From positions 1 to 47,401 of the forward strand of contig WGBX01000124.1 in the NCBI GenBank assembly GCA_015494075.1: 47,401 nucleotides of DNA. Direction: 5' to 3'. The position numbers and the translations under genes are program-made. The DNA is from Flavobacteriaceae bacterium. GTDB taxonomy: Bacteria; Bacteroidota; Bacteroidia; Flavobacteriales; Flavobacteriaceae. The notes under the pieces are model-generated. The model did no database searches. It was not told the DNA's origin and was given only the letters and a program-made list of their open reading frames with translations. This document shows positions 9,326 through 18,713 of the stretch, one piece after another; the stretch's first letter is position 1; every line of letters begins with the position of its first letter.

Positions 9326-10351
9326 TTAAAAGCTCATTTCACCTCTTAAAGGCCGCTCAAATGCACTTTTTATTGTTTTGTCGGTTAAATTTTTACCTAA
9401 TAAATACATCATTTTAGTTAATGCAGCTTCCGTAGTCAAGTCTTTACCGTTAATAACGCCTAAATCCATCAAGCGCCTACCTGTTTCGTATTTATACGGC
9501 GCAATACGTCCATATTGACACTGCGTAATATTAATAATAAAAATACCTTTGTTTATTGCTTCCTGCAAGGTATTCAAAAACCATTTATCAGTCATGGCAT
9601 TACCAGAACCATATGTTTCTAATATTATACCTCTTAACCCGGGTATATTTATAATGTATGTAAGCTCATTTGGTGTTAAAGCAGGATGTAAACGCAAAAC
9701 CAATATTTCGGAAATCAATTTGGTGTGAACTTGAAAAATACCGTCCGGCACAGGAAGTATCCTTTCTCTGAAAAATTTCAGGTCGACACCTGATTGTGCC
9801 AATGGCAAATAATTGGGTGAATGAAAAGCATTAAAATGTTCGGCACTTGATTTGATAGTCCGGTTACCTCTTAATAATTTGAATTCGAAATAAATGCCAA
9901 CCTCAGGTACTATCGGTGTTTGTCCATCATAACTACCGGCAATTTGAATAGATGTAATAATATTTTCTTTTGCATCTGTACGCAAATCGCCAATAGGTAA
10001 TTGTGATCCTGTTAAAATCACAGGTTTAGACAAATTTTCTAACATAAAACTCAATGCCGATGCCGTATAGGCCATTGTATCAGAACCGTGCAAAACCACA
10101 AATCCATCATAAATATCGTAATGTCGAGCAATGATTTGGGCCAATTTCACCCAGTGCTCGGGTTTGATATTAGACGAATCAATCGGCGTCTCAAAGGCAT
10201 ATGTATCAATTTGCTTATCTATCAATTTTAATTCGGGAATTTGCTCCATCAATTTCGAAAAATCGAAAGGAACCAAAACACCTGAATTGTTATCTTTTTG
10301 CATTCCAATGGTGCCACCGGTATAAATCAATAAAATTTTATTGTTGGTCAT
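9326..10351 (-). CDS. ansA: Type I L-asparaginase
   Basis: ILLIYTGGTIGM, VVLHGSDTMAYTASALSFML, VILTGSQLPIGDLRTDAKEN. Internal Met (MTNNKILLI, 10351) is the likelier start. Confidence 0.9.
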   Translation of the reverse strand: MTNNKILLIYTGGTIGMQKDNNSGVLVPFDFSKLMEQIPELKLIDKQIDTYAFETPIDSSNIKPEHWVKLAQIIARHYDIYDGFVVLHGSDTMAYTASALSFMLENLSKPVILTGSQLPIGDLRTDAKENIITSIQIAGSYDGQTPIVPEVGIYFEFKLLRGNRTIKSSAEHFNAFHSPNYLPLAQSGVDLKFFRERILPVPDGIFQVHTKLISEILVLRLHPALTPNELTYIINIPGLRGIILETYGSGNAMTDKWFLNTLQEAINKGIFIINITQCQYGRIAPYKYETGRRLMDLGVINGKDLTTEAALTKMMYLLGKNLTDKTIKSAFERPLRGEMSF

Positions 10352-10493
10352 GCTCAAATTTTGTGTAAAAATATAAATAATCAATTGAAAAATAACTGAA
10401 ATATAAATCTTTTTAAAAATTAAAAGATAATTGAATGGCAGTGTTTAATGACACATTTTTTTTATTAAATTTGTTTTTACGAAAAAGTAACTT

Positions 10494-11426
10494 ATGAGAT
10501 TAGAAACCTACATATCCGATTTATTGTATCGTTATGATTTAGTGATTATTCCGGGATTTGGTGGTATTATTGGACGTAGAAGTCCGGCACGCTACAGTGC
10601 TGAAAATTATCTTTTTTTACCGCCTCACAAAGATTTGAGTTTTAATGCTCAATTAAAAGATAATGACGGATTATTGGTTAATTACATCTCTGAAATGACG
10701 AACTTGTCTTATGATGATACGCTTCAATATATTGAAAACGAAGTACAAAAATGGCAAAAACAACTGGAAGAGGTTAAACGTTTAAAACTGGACAACATTG
10801 GCATTTTTAATTTGGTCGGTGATGCACAAATTATTTTTTTACCTCTTACAACAAAAAATTATTTAGCGTCTGCCTATGGATTAATTTCTTTTAGACGAAA
10901 ACCTGTCAGTCAAAAAGCTTCTGAAAATATTTTAAAAGCGGTTCCTACACGGCAAGTGTCAGAAGTTGATACAGCGGTTAAAAATTTAACACCTCAAGCC
11001 GTTCACAAAACCAATTATACAAATTGGAAATATGCTGCTGCAATAATTGTTGGATTAGGGTTATTTACAACCGGTATTAGTTGGTTAAAATCTCAAAACA
11101 AAGTTGCCGAGCCTGTTTTTCAAAAAGCGACTTTCGTTTTAAAGAAGGATTTTCCGGCTATTCAAATTACCAATCTGAAAACACCTGACAAAATCTTAAA
11201 CCAAACTCAATATTATATTATTAGTGGCGCTTTTCGTGATAAAACAAATGCTGAAATGAAAAAGCAACAATTACAAAACATAGGTTTTCCGGCTAAAATA
11301 ATCGGTCAAAACAAATATGGTTTATGGATGGTTGCTTCTAATGTATTTGAATCTAACGAAAGAGCTCATGAAGAATTGTCAATCATCAAAAAACAAATTC
11401 CCGATGCTTGGGTTTGGTCCAAATAA
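10494..11426 (+). CDS. HU-like (CCDC81-type) domain plus TM plus SPOR domain protein
   Basis: N-terminus MRLETYISDLLYRYDLVIIPGFGGIIGRRSPARY, central TM helix, C-terminal YYIISGAFRDKTNAEMKKQQLQNIGFPAKIIGQNKYGLWMVASNVF (SPOR). Confidence 0.8.
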   Translation: MRLETYISDLLYRYDLVIIPGFGGIIGRRSPARYSAENYLFLPPHKDLSFNAQLKDNDGLLVNYISEMTNLSYDDTLQYIENEVQKWQKQLEEVKRLKLDNIGIFNLVGDAQIIFLPLTTKNYLASAYGLISFRRKPVSQKASENILKAVPTRQVSEVDTAVKNLTPQAVHKTNYTNWKYAAAIIVGLGLFTTGISWLKSQNKVAEPVFQKATFVLKKDFPAIQITNLKTPDKILNQTQYYIISGAFRDKTNAEMKKQQLQNIGFPAKIIGQNKYGLWMVASNVFESNERAHEELSIIKKQIPDAWVWSK

Positions 11427-11435
11427 TTAAAAATA

Positions 11436-11966
11436 ATGAAATATTTTTCTATACTGCTCATTTTATTTCTAATAATGGGCAGTTTTTATTTATGGGATGC
11501 ATCTCAACGTTATAAAAATATTTCGGTGTGTCCTTCTGCTAAGGAAATAAAAGCTTTTGCAACTACAACACAAAAAACCAACAGGCAGCAGGTTTATCAA
11601 AAACAGATGGATAATCCGGCTTTTAAGTTTCCTCGTCAAGCTGTTAAAAGTGTGAAACTAATTAAAAATACAGCTTTTATAGGTCGATTATTGGGTAAGG
11701 ATTTAACAAACGAAAAAATCGACACTTTATTGAATTTTTTAAACCAACCTGAAAATTATAATTGGCAAAAACCTCATATGCGCTACGCAGACAGTGATTA
11801 TATTTTAATTTTTTATAATCATAAAGGATTAATTATTGGTAAAATATGGTTTTGTCACAAATGTCATCAACTAATAACAGCACCCTTTTCTCCTCGTATG
11901 AAATATGGCTGCCTAAAACCTCAAAAAGCCGGTTGGTTATATCATTTTTTAAAAACATTAAGCTAA
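11436..11966 (+). CDS. Hypothetical protein with N-terminal signal/TM segment
   Basis: 176 aa ORF directly downstream of the SPOR gene; hydrophobic N-terminus MKYFSILLILFLIMGSFYLW. Confidence 0.65.
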   Translation: MKYFSILLILFLIMGSFYLWDASQRYKNISVCPSAKEIKAFATTTQKTNRQQVYQKQMDNPAFKFPRQAVKSVKLIKNTAFIGRLLGKDLTNEKIDTLLNFLNQPENYNWQKPHMRYADSDYILIFYNHKGLIIGKIWFCHKCHQLITAPFSPRMKYGCLKPQKAGWLYHFLKTLS

Positions 11967-13934
11967 TCTGTAAAGTTTTGTTGATAATATTCTGAATAAT
12001 AGCAGATAGTCTTTTAACAAGTTAAAAATTTGTATTCGCTCAGATGCTTCGATAGGTGCTTTTAGGCTCTCCTTTTGTTCCTTAATTAATTCTTGAATTA
12101 ACAAACGCCTTAAATTAAGTAAGATGTCCATGACATGCCAACCTAATGTATCCGTTTTGGATTTCACTTCAATCTGTCTGTCTTTCCAATTTGCCAACTG
12201 ATATTTTTCTTCCTCCATAAGAATATCAGAAATAAGTTTAGCTTCCTCTTCATTCAACTCAGGCATAAGTTTAGCAATATCCAATATTTCTCCTTGCATA
12301 ATCTTACTAGACAACAGGTTAAACAAACGGTTAAAAACCGGATTTGAAAACTCTAGCTCATCATCCTGCAAATATTTATAAATCAATTCGGTAACTTGTG
12401 ACTTCCTTACTCTTTTCTCTAAAATAGGCTCAGAGTTGTCTTCGGGTATTTCTTTTAAGTCCCATTCTTCCACTTCGACATCATTATGACCATAAAGTAA
12501 GAGCAATTTTATGATTTCTCTTTCTAGAATTTCACGTCGACTTAAACCGGGCATTACTTCAGCTTTTTTATCTACGGGTTTTAAAGTTGTTGTTGTACGC
12601 TGTCGTAATGCTTCTTTATCCGAACGATTTTGGGCAGTTTTTAAAACAATTGCTAATTCTTTAAAAAGCACTTCTTCGGAAATGGCCATAATACGAGCTA
12701 CTTCTTTAATATAAATTTCTTGTTGTATGGCATTGGGTATTTTTCCGATACTCTGTATAATGCTTCGTATAAGAGCGCCTTTTTTGAGTGGATCATTTTG
12801 CGCCTCATCTTGTAATAACAAAGCTTTAAACTTGATAAAATCCTTAGTGTTAGTATGAATAAACTTTTGTAAATTTTCTGTCGAAAGTTTTTTACTAAAA
12901 CTGTCAGGATCTTCACCATCGGGCAAAAGTAAAACTTTGACATTCATTCCTTGTGCCAAAATCATATCAATACCTCTTAATGCAGCATTTATACCAGCTT
13001 TATCACCATCAAAAATGACTAAAATATTAGGTGTTAAACGTTTGATCAATTGAATTTGCTCAACGGTCAAGGCCGTACCCGACGATGCTACTGTATTGGT
13101 TAAGCCGGCTTGATGTAAAGCCAAAACATCTGTATAACCTTCAACTAAGATACATTGATCTTGTTTAACAATACTTTGTTTTGCTTGATATATACCATAT
13201 AGAATTTTACTTTTATGATATACTTCATTTTCGGGCGAATTAATATATTTAGCCGTTTTAAGACTTGTATTGAGTATGCGTCCGCCAAAACCTAAAACAC
13301 GACCGCTTAAACTATGAATAGGAAACATTATCCGTCCGCGAAAACGATCAGACAAATGACCATTGCGCTCTACACTAATACCTGCTTTTATTAAAAATTC
13401 TTCTTTAAAGCCTTTTTGTAAAGCTGCCCGGGTTAAAGCATCGTGTTTATCTGGCGAAAAACCGGTTTCAAAAATTTGTAATGTTTCCTGTCTAAATCCA
13501 CGTTCTTTAAAATAATTTAAACCTACTGAACGCCCTATAGAAGATTCAAACAGTTGTGTTTTGAACCAATTTTTGGCAAAATCCAAGACTAAAAATATAC
13601 TCTCTCGTTCGGTTTGTTTTTGTCGTTCTTCATTAGTTTGTTCAGCTTCTTCAATTTCAATATTATAGCGCTTAGCTAGCCAACGTAAAGCTTCCGGGTA
13701 AGTCATACGTTCATGCTCCATTAAAAAAGATACGACATTACCACCTTTACCAGAGCTGAAGTCTTTCCAAATTTGCTTTGAAGGAGAGACCATAAAAGAG
13801 GGACTTTTTTCATCGTTAAAAGGACTATAACCTTTTAAATTGCTTCCGGAACGTTTAAGATTGACAAAATCGCCTATGACTTCTTCAACTCGGGCCGTAT
13901 CAAAAATTTTTTCTATGGTTTCGCGTTTTATCAT
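11958..13934 (-). CDS. dnaG: DNA primase
   Basis: GYSPFNDEKSPSFMVSPSKQIWKDFSSGKGGNVVSFLMEHE, LVEGYTDVLALHQAG, LVIFDGDKAGINAALRGID (TOPRIM). The zinc-finger region is partly degenerate at the expected CPFH-type position (YSPFND). Confidence 0.95.
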   Translation of the reverse strand: MIKRETIEKIFDTARVEEVIGDFVNLKRSGSNLKGYSPFNDEKSPSFMVSPSKQIWKDFSSGKGGNVVSFLMEHERMTYPEALRWLAKRYNIEIEEAEQTNEERQKQTERESIFLVLDFAKNWFKTQLFESSIGRSVGLNYFKERGFRQETLQIFETGFSPDKHDALTRAALQKGFKEEFLIKAGISVERNGHLSDRFRGRIMFPIHSLSGRVLGFGGRILNTSLKTAKYINSPENEVYHKSKILYGIYQAKQSIVKQDQCILVEGYTDVLALHQAGLTNTVASSGTALTVEQIQLIKRLTPNILVIFDGDKAGINAALRGIDMILAQGMNVKVLLLPDGEDPDSFSKKLSTENLQKFIHTNTKDFIKFKALLLQDEAQNDPLKKGALIRSIIQSIGKIPNAIQQEIYIKEVARIMAISEEVLFKELAIVLKTAQNRSDKEALRQRTTTTLKPVDKKAEVMPGLSRREILEREIIKLLLLYGHNDVEVEEWDLKEIPEDNSEPILEKRVRKSQVTELIYKYLQDDELEFSNPVFNRLFNLLSSKIMQGEILDIAKLMPELNEEEAKLISDILMEEEKYQLANWKDRQIEVKSKTDTLGWHVMDILLNLRRLLIQELIKEQKESLKAPIEASERIQIFNLLKDYLLLFRILSTKLYRLA

Positions 13935-13987
13935 ATAAAAGAGATAAAGATGACTGCAAAATGTTAAGTAAAATACTACGTAATTAT

Positions 13988-14962
13988 TTATTTTTTGCGT
14001 TCGATAACATAATTTACCATTAATTTAAGGCTTTCTTTTGCAGGATTATCCGGATATTTATCTAAAATTTGCAAAGCTTCTTGTTGGTAATATTTCATTT
14101 TCTTTATGGTGTATTCTATTCCACCATGACTTTTGACAAATTGAATTAATTCTTTAACCTTTTTTTTGTTATTATGGTGTTTTTTAACAATATTAATAAT
14201 CCATTTTTTAGTTTTATCATCTACTGTATTAAGGGTATAGATCAACGGTAATGTCATTTTTTGTTCTTTAATATCAATACCTGTCGGCTTTCCTATACTA
14301 TTATCAGCATAATCAAACAAGTCATCTTTGATTTGAAAAGCCATGCCTACCAATTCGCCAAAACGGTGCATATCATCAATGGTTTTTTGATCACTATCTA
14401 CCGAAGCTGCGCCCATAGCTGTACATGCTGCAATCAAAGTGGCGGTTTTTTGCCGTATAATTTCATAATATACAGCTTCTGTAATATCTAATTTTCGAGC
14501 TTTTTCTATTTGCAAAAGTTCGCCTTCACTCATTTCTTTGACGGCAACGGATATTATACGAAGTAAATCAAAATCGCCATTGTCAATAGACAAAAGCAGT
14601 CCTCTTGATAATAAAAAATCGCCTACTAAAACAGCAATTTTATTTTTCCACAAAGCATTGATAGAAAAAAATCCGCGTCTGTAATCGCTTTCGTCAACGA
14701 CATCATCATGTACTAAAGTGGCTGTATGAATTAGTTCTACGACGCCGGCACCGCGATAGGTTCTTTCTTTGACTTGTCCATTGAGCATTTTAGCAGTCAA
14801 AAAAATGAACATCGGACGCATTTGTTTTCCTTTGCGAGATGCAATAAAAGCTGTAATTCTATTTAATAAAACAACTTTAGTCTGCATCGATGCTCTAAAT
14901 TTTTTCTCAAAGAGATTCATCTCTTCAATAATTGGTGCTTTTATTTTTTCAACAGTTTTCAC
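13988..14962 (-). CDS. Polyprenyl synthetase (trans-isoprenyl diphosphate synthase)
   Basis: GKQMRPMF, LVHDDVVDESDYRRG (first Asp-rich motif), FQIKDDLFDY (second). Confidence 0.93.
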   Translation of the reverse strand: MKTVEKIKAPIIEEMNLFEKKFRASMQTKVVLLNRITAFIASRKGKQMRPMFIFLTAKMLNGQVKERTYRGAGVVELIHTATLVHDDVVDESDYRRGFFSINALWKNKIAVLVGDFLLSRGLLLSIDNGDFDLLRIISVAVKEMSEGELLQIEKARKLDITEAVYYEIIRQKTATLIAACTAMGAASVDSDQKTIDDMHRFGELVGMAFQIKDDLFDYADNSIGKPTGIDIKEQKMTLPLIYTLNTVDDKTKKWIINIVKKHHNNKKKVKELIQFVKSHGGIEYTIKKMKYYQQEALQILDKYPDNPAKESLKLMVNYVIERKK

Positions 14963-15007
14963 AATATAGGTTTGTGTTTTTGAGATTGCCAGAAATTAAA
15001 TCTGTCT

Positions 15008-16051
15008 TTATTTTTTTAAAGCATTCCAACCTTGAGCTTTTAAAGCAACTTTCTGGTTGTCTTGAGTGATTAAATATGCACCGGGGTCGTCGGTTATATG
15101 GCCTATAACAGCAAATTCTTTCCTGTATTGTATCTTTTCATAATCTTTTTGACTTATGGTAAACAACAATTCATAATCTTCGCCACCATTTAAAGCTGCT
15201 GTTAACTCACTTATATTAAATTCTTCTGCTGTTAAAACAGTCTGAGGATCAATGGGTATTTTGTCTGCATAGATATGAGCTCCTACATTTGATTGTTTTG
15301 TGATATGTAAAACTTCAGATGACAAACCATCTGAAATATCAATCATAGCAGTAGGTATAATATCGAGTTCATTTAAAATTTTAATAATATCTTTTCTTGC
15401 TTCGGGTTTTAATTGCCGTTCTACCACATAAGCATACGGGGATAAATCTGGCTGATGTTGCGGATTTGCTTTAAAAGTTTCATGTTCACGTTGTAATACC
15501 AACAAACCCGTATATGCAGCTCCTAAATCACCGGTAACGACAATTAAATCATTAGGTTTGGCACCTGAACGATAAACTTCTTTACCTTTAGCTATCTGTC
15601 CCAAGGCTGTTGGTGCCAAAATAAGACCTGAACGTGAAGATGTTGTGTCACCGCCTACTAAATCAACATCGTAAATTTTACAAGCCAGCTTAATGCCTTC
15701 ATATATTTCTTCAATGGCTTCTAATGGGAACCTGTTAGAAACGGCCAATCCGGTTAGTAGCTGGGTTGTTTGCCCATTCATGGCATAAATATCTGAAAAA
15801 TTGACTACTGCTGATTTGTATCCTAAGTGTTTTAAAGGAAAATAGGCTAAATCAAAATGAATACCTTCTACCAACAAATCTGTCGATACTAAAGTTTGCT
15901 TGTTTTTGTATGACAATACTGCGGCATCGTCTCCAACACCTTTAATTGTTGAGCTATTTTTTATCAGAAAATCTTTGGTTAAAGTTTCAATTAAACCAAA
16001 TTCTCCCAATTGACTTAAATCTGTTTTTGAAGGATTTTTATCTTGTAGCAT
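15008..16051 (-). CDS. thiL: Thiamine-phosphate kinase
   Basis: GVGDDAAVL, STDLLVEGIHFD, VGGDTTSSRSGL, MIDISDGLSSEVLHI, NGGEDYELLFT. Confidence 0.95.
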   Translation of the reverse strand: MLQDKNPSKTDLSQLGEFGLIETLTKDFLIKNSSTIKGVGDDAAVLSYKNKQTLVSTDLLVEGIHFDLAYFPLKHLGYKSAVVNFSDIYAMNGQTTQLLTGLAVSNRFPLEAIEEIYEGIKLACKIYDVDLVGGDTTSSRSGLILAPTALGQIAKGKEVYRSGAKPNDLIVVTGDLGAAYTGLLVLQREHETFKANPQHQPDLSPYAYVVERQLKPEARKDIIKILNELDIIPTAMIDISDGLSSEVLHITKQSNVGAHIYADKIPIDPQTVLTAEEFNISELTAALNGGEDYELLFTISQKDYEKIQYRKEFAVIGHITDDPGAYLITQDNQKVALKAQGWNALKK

Positions 16052-16055
16052 ATAT

Positions 16056-16496
16056 TCAATTTTCTAACTTTAAAAATAACAATTCTTTTTCATATTGAAT
16101 AATTCCTTTTGCATGATGTAAAATATCTGATCCGATAATACCATCAACTTCAATATCAAAAACGGACAAAGCCTGATTGATGTGGGATAAATCCATAACG
16201 ACTAATGTCATTTTTTTTTGTTGCCATTGTCCAATTTTTAATTTGTTTTTTTTGGATAAACGAATATCAATATTAGCTGTCCCCGCACCTGTTGCTTTAT
16301 GTTTAGTGTGTTTTGTTTTAAGTTTAAATTTTTTAGATTTTGCTTCATCTAAGCAAGTATTTGAAGCGCCTGTATCTAGAATAAAATAGCCCTTTTGGCC
16401 ATTGAGTTTGGCACGAAGCATATGATGACCGGACGGAATGGTTGTTAAAGCTACACTTTTGTAATTTTGAGATTTTAAAAACTTTTTAAGTTTCAT
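16056..16496 (-). CDS. Retropepsin-like aspartic protease
   Basis: GYFILDTGASNTCLD (DTGAS) and DGIIGSDILHHAKGIIQYE; single-domain clan AA-like protein. Confidence 0.75.
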   Translation of the reverse strand: MKLKKFLKSQNYKSVALTTIPSGHHMLRAKLNGQKGYFILDTGASNTCLDEAKSKKFKLKTKHTKHKATGAGTANIDIRLSKKNKLKIGQWQQKKMTLVVMDLSHINQALSVFDIEVDGIIGSDILHHAKGIIQYEKELLFLKLEN

Positions 16497-16537
16497 TAAA
16501 ATGATTTTTTATTTACAAAGATACGTAAAGAAAAAGA

Positions 16538-16563
16538 AAGCCATTGCAATTGCAATGGCTTTT
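16538..16563. terminator. Palindromic terminator
   Basis: AGCCATTGCA-AT-TGCAATGGCT with A-rich and T-rich flanks, between convergently useful gene ends. Confidence 0.65.
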
Positions 16564-16584
16564 ATAATAGAAAAAAATTAAATA

Positions 16585-16938
16585 TCAATCAAATAATTCT
16601 AGAACATTCGGAATAGCTATATTTATTAGTACTCCTAAACTCACTTGTGATGTATCTACAATTGAACCCATAAAATTATTATTATTTAGGTTTATAATTA
16701 CTACCATAGAATTTGCATCTAGATCAGCAATTATAAATTTACTTAATTTTGGGAATCCTAAATTTTCTAATGATTTTTCAAAACTATTAGATATTTTAGC
16801 AAAAAGTGCCGTCGCTTTTGGATTAGGATTGTAACTTTCTAATGATAGACCAGTTTTTTTATCCCAAATATCACAAGCTAATAAAGCATCTTCTAAATCA
16901 TTTTTATAAGTTTCAATAACTTTTTTATAATTATTCAT
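16585..16938 (-). CDS. Roadblock/LC7-like domain protein
   Basis: Short alpha/beta protein with LEDALLACDIWDKKTGLSLESYNPNPKATALF...FIIADLDANSMVVIINL...IVDTSQVSLGVLINIAIPNVLELF, resembling bacterial roadblock domains. Confidence 0.6.
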   Translation of the reverse strand: MNNYKKVIETYKNDLEDALLACDIWDKKTGLSLESYNPNPKATALFAKISNSFEKSLENLGFPKLSKFIIADLDANSMVVIINLNNNNFMGSIVDTSQVSLGVLINIAIPNVLELFD

Positions 16939-16949
16939 AGTAAAAATAT

Positions 16950-17933
16950 TTAAATTTTATCAACTGTTAAGGTTACTAGTGTTTGATTGAGTAATTGATA
17001 AGCTATTTCACCAAAGGTAATCGGGCCTTTGATATTATTAATTTTTTGGCCTTCCAGTCCACCGTATAAATAATTTAAAATACAGTTACAAGAAAATTCA
17101 TTATCGACCTCATAGTCTAAGGTTTTAATTTCAAAACGTTCAAGATAATTTTCAATAGGCTTGGCAAATTTATAAACTTTACTTTCAAAAACCGGAGCAT
17201 AAAAACTTACTAAACCATTTTCAATATCTACTTCTTTAATACTTACATTAATAGAAGCCCCTGAATAATCAGCTATCAATGGTAATTTTATATCTATATT
17301 GTTTTGATGTATATATTCTGCCAAATTAGTTTCTTTACCGTCCACTAAGCAATTTAAAACATCAAAGCTGTCAAAATAAAATTCGATAGAAGGACTTTCT
17401 TCATCTCTTTCAAAAATATTGACAATATCAAGTTGTGCAAAATAATCTTCGGGCAGTTTTATATGTATGGCAACGGCTTTGTCTATGTATTCTTCATCTA
17501 ACTTACCATTAAAAGTTTTAGGAACATCATCCGAATTTAAATTAATACCCGAAACCCAACCAACAACAGGATTATTATATAAGCCTTCCATATTTTCAGC
17601 TTTAAGGGCAAAGTCGTGATGTATTTTCTGAAAGGCGGGAATAATTAACAATGTATAGCCGTTATTATAAGAATTCGGAATTATTTGATCAATTGAAGTT
17701 TCATCATAAGTTTTAATTTTAAAATCAATTATATTTTGATCAAAGAAATTAACAAATATCTTATTTTGATCAAATTTTCCGAGATCTTCGTCCATAAAAT
17801 AAGGAATTGTTCCGGCAATCCAATTACCTTTTGGTAATTTTTTCAAAACTTTTTCATCACCTGACAAACTCATTAATCTCCCTTCATTGATAAAGTCTAT
17901 AACTTCATCAACTGCATATAATTTATTGTTCAT
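16950..17933 (-). CDS. Conserved uncharacterised protein (resembles a family I recall as DUF6976; possibly FIST-like)
   Basis: 327 aa ORF, N-terminus MNNKLYAVDEVIDFINEGRLMSLSGDEKVLKKLPKGNWIAGTIPYFM, C-terminal CNCILNYLYGGLEGQKINNIKGPITFGEIAYQLLNQTLVTL. Family assignment is from memory and unverified. Confidence 0.55.
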   Translation of the reverse strand: MNNKLYAVDEVIDFINEGRLMSLSGDEKVLKKLPKGNWIAGTIPYFMDEDLGKFDQNKIFVNFFDQNIIDFKIKTYDETSIDQIIPNSYNNGYTLLIIPAFQKIHHDFALKAENMEGLYNNPVVGWVSGINLNSDDVPKTFNGKLDEEYIDKAVAIHIKLPEDYFAQLDIVNIFERDEESPSIEFYFDSFDVLNCLVDGKETNLAEYIHQNNIDIKLPLIADYSGASINVSIKEVDIENGLVSFYAPVFESKVYKFAKPIENYLERFEIKTLDYEVDNEFSCNCILNYLYGGLEGQKINNIKGPITFGEIAYQLLNQTLVTLTVDKI

Positions 17934-17942
17934 ATCCCTTCT

Positions 17943-18617
17943 TTAATTTCTAAAAAAATTATCAATAAAAGAACCAAAAAAAGATTTCTTTTTAACCACT
18001 TTTCTCTTTTTATTTTTGATAGCTTTAAGCCGTTGCATTTCAGCTTGTTTTTTTTCTTGTGAGATAAGTTCTTTTTTATTCAGGTTATGACTCTCTGTTT
18101 TTTCTATTGCTTTTTTTTGTCTTTCTAATGCCAGCCTTTCCTTAATTGCTTTTTCGGCTTCTAATCTAATTCTTTCTGCCTCAAGTCTTCCTTTTTCTGC
18201 CTCTTGTTTAGCTCTTTCTTCTTGTTTTCTTATCTGTTCTATAATGGCACGTTTTTTCCTTTCAGTATCTAATTTTTTTTGTTTTTCAGCTTCTTCCATT
18301 ATATACTGCCTATCGTCGTGCTTAAATTTCGCAATAGGCTGTTGTTTATTTTCTTGAGTAGGTGCTTCTTGTAAATAATCTCCAAAAATATTGGCTAAAT
18401 CGGTATCCATATTTTTTGCCTTGATAAATTTTTTACACAAAGCATAAATATTATCGACTTCTTCTTCAAGTGAAAATTTGCCTGTTTTTATCTGGTTACG
18501 GGCTTGAGTAACTTTCATTTGAAAAAAATAATTTTTGAGCGGCACATTTATGGTGCCATTTAATAAGTCTCGCCATTCCTGTCTATCTTTGGACGGTAAA
18601 GGGTAATGCTTTTCCAT
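17943..18617 (-). CDS. Charged coiled-coil protein
   Basis: Long Glu/Lys/Arg/Ala-rich heptad-like stretch (EEAEKQKKLDTERKKRAIIEQIRKQEERAKQEAEKGRLEAERIRLEAEKAIKERLALERQKKAIEK) and a basic tail. Start MEKHYPLPSKD chosen over 18644. Confidence 0.65.
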   Translation of the reverse strand: MEKHYPLPSKDRQEWRDLLNGTINVPLKNYFFQMKVTQARNQIKTGKFSLEEEVDNIYALCKKFIKAKNMDTDLANIFGDYLQEAPTQENKQQPIAKFKHDDRQYIMEEAEKQKKLDTERKKRAIIEQIRKQEERAKQEAEKGRLEAERIRLEAEKAIKERLALERQKKAIEKTESHNLNKKELISQEKKQAEMQRLKAIKNKKRKVVKKKSFFGSFIDNFFRN

Positions 18618-18641
18618 TTTAATCATTTTTGGTTTCAAACA

Positions 18642-18649
18642 CAAAATTA
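18642..18649 (-). promoter_or_regulatory. Putative -7 box (TAATTTTG) for the coiled-coil/roadblock unit
   Basis: TAnnTTTG on the minus strand, about 25 nt upstream of the 18617 start. Confidence 0.4.
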
Positions 18650-18713
18650 ATAAAAATTTAATAAATATTTAAGCTTTATTTGAATTTTTATTAATTTTTT
18701 TATGAATCGTTTT

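Noticed and set aside
12698-12943. 81-aa and 12511-12714 67-aa ORFs inside dnaG
   Set aside because: Alternative frames of dnaG with no recognisable family signal.
13734-13934. Possible inactive DnaG because the N-terminal zinc finger looks degenerate (GYSPFNDEKSPSF)
   Set aside because: TOPRIM and core motifs are intact and loss of Cys in the zinc finger is known in some primases; not enough to claim loss of function.
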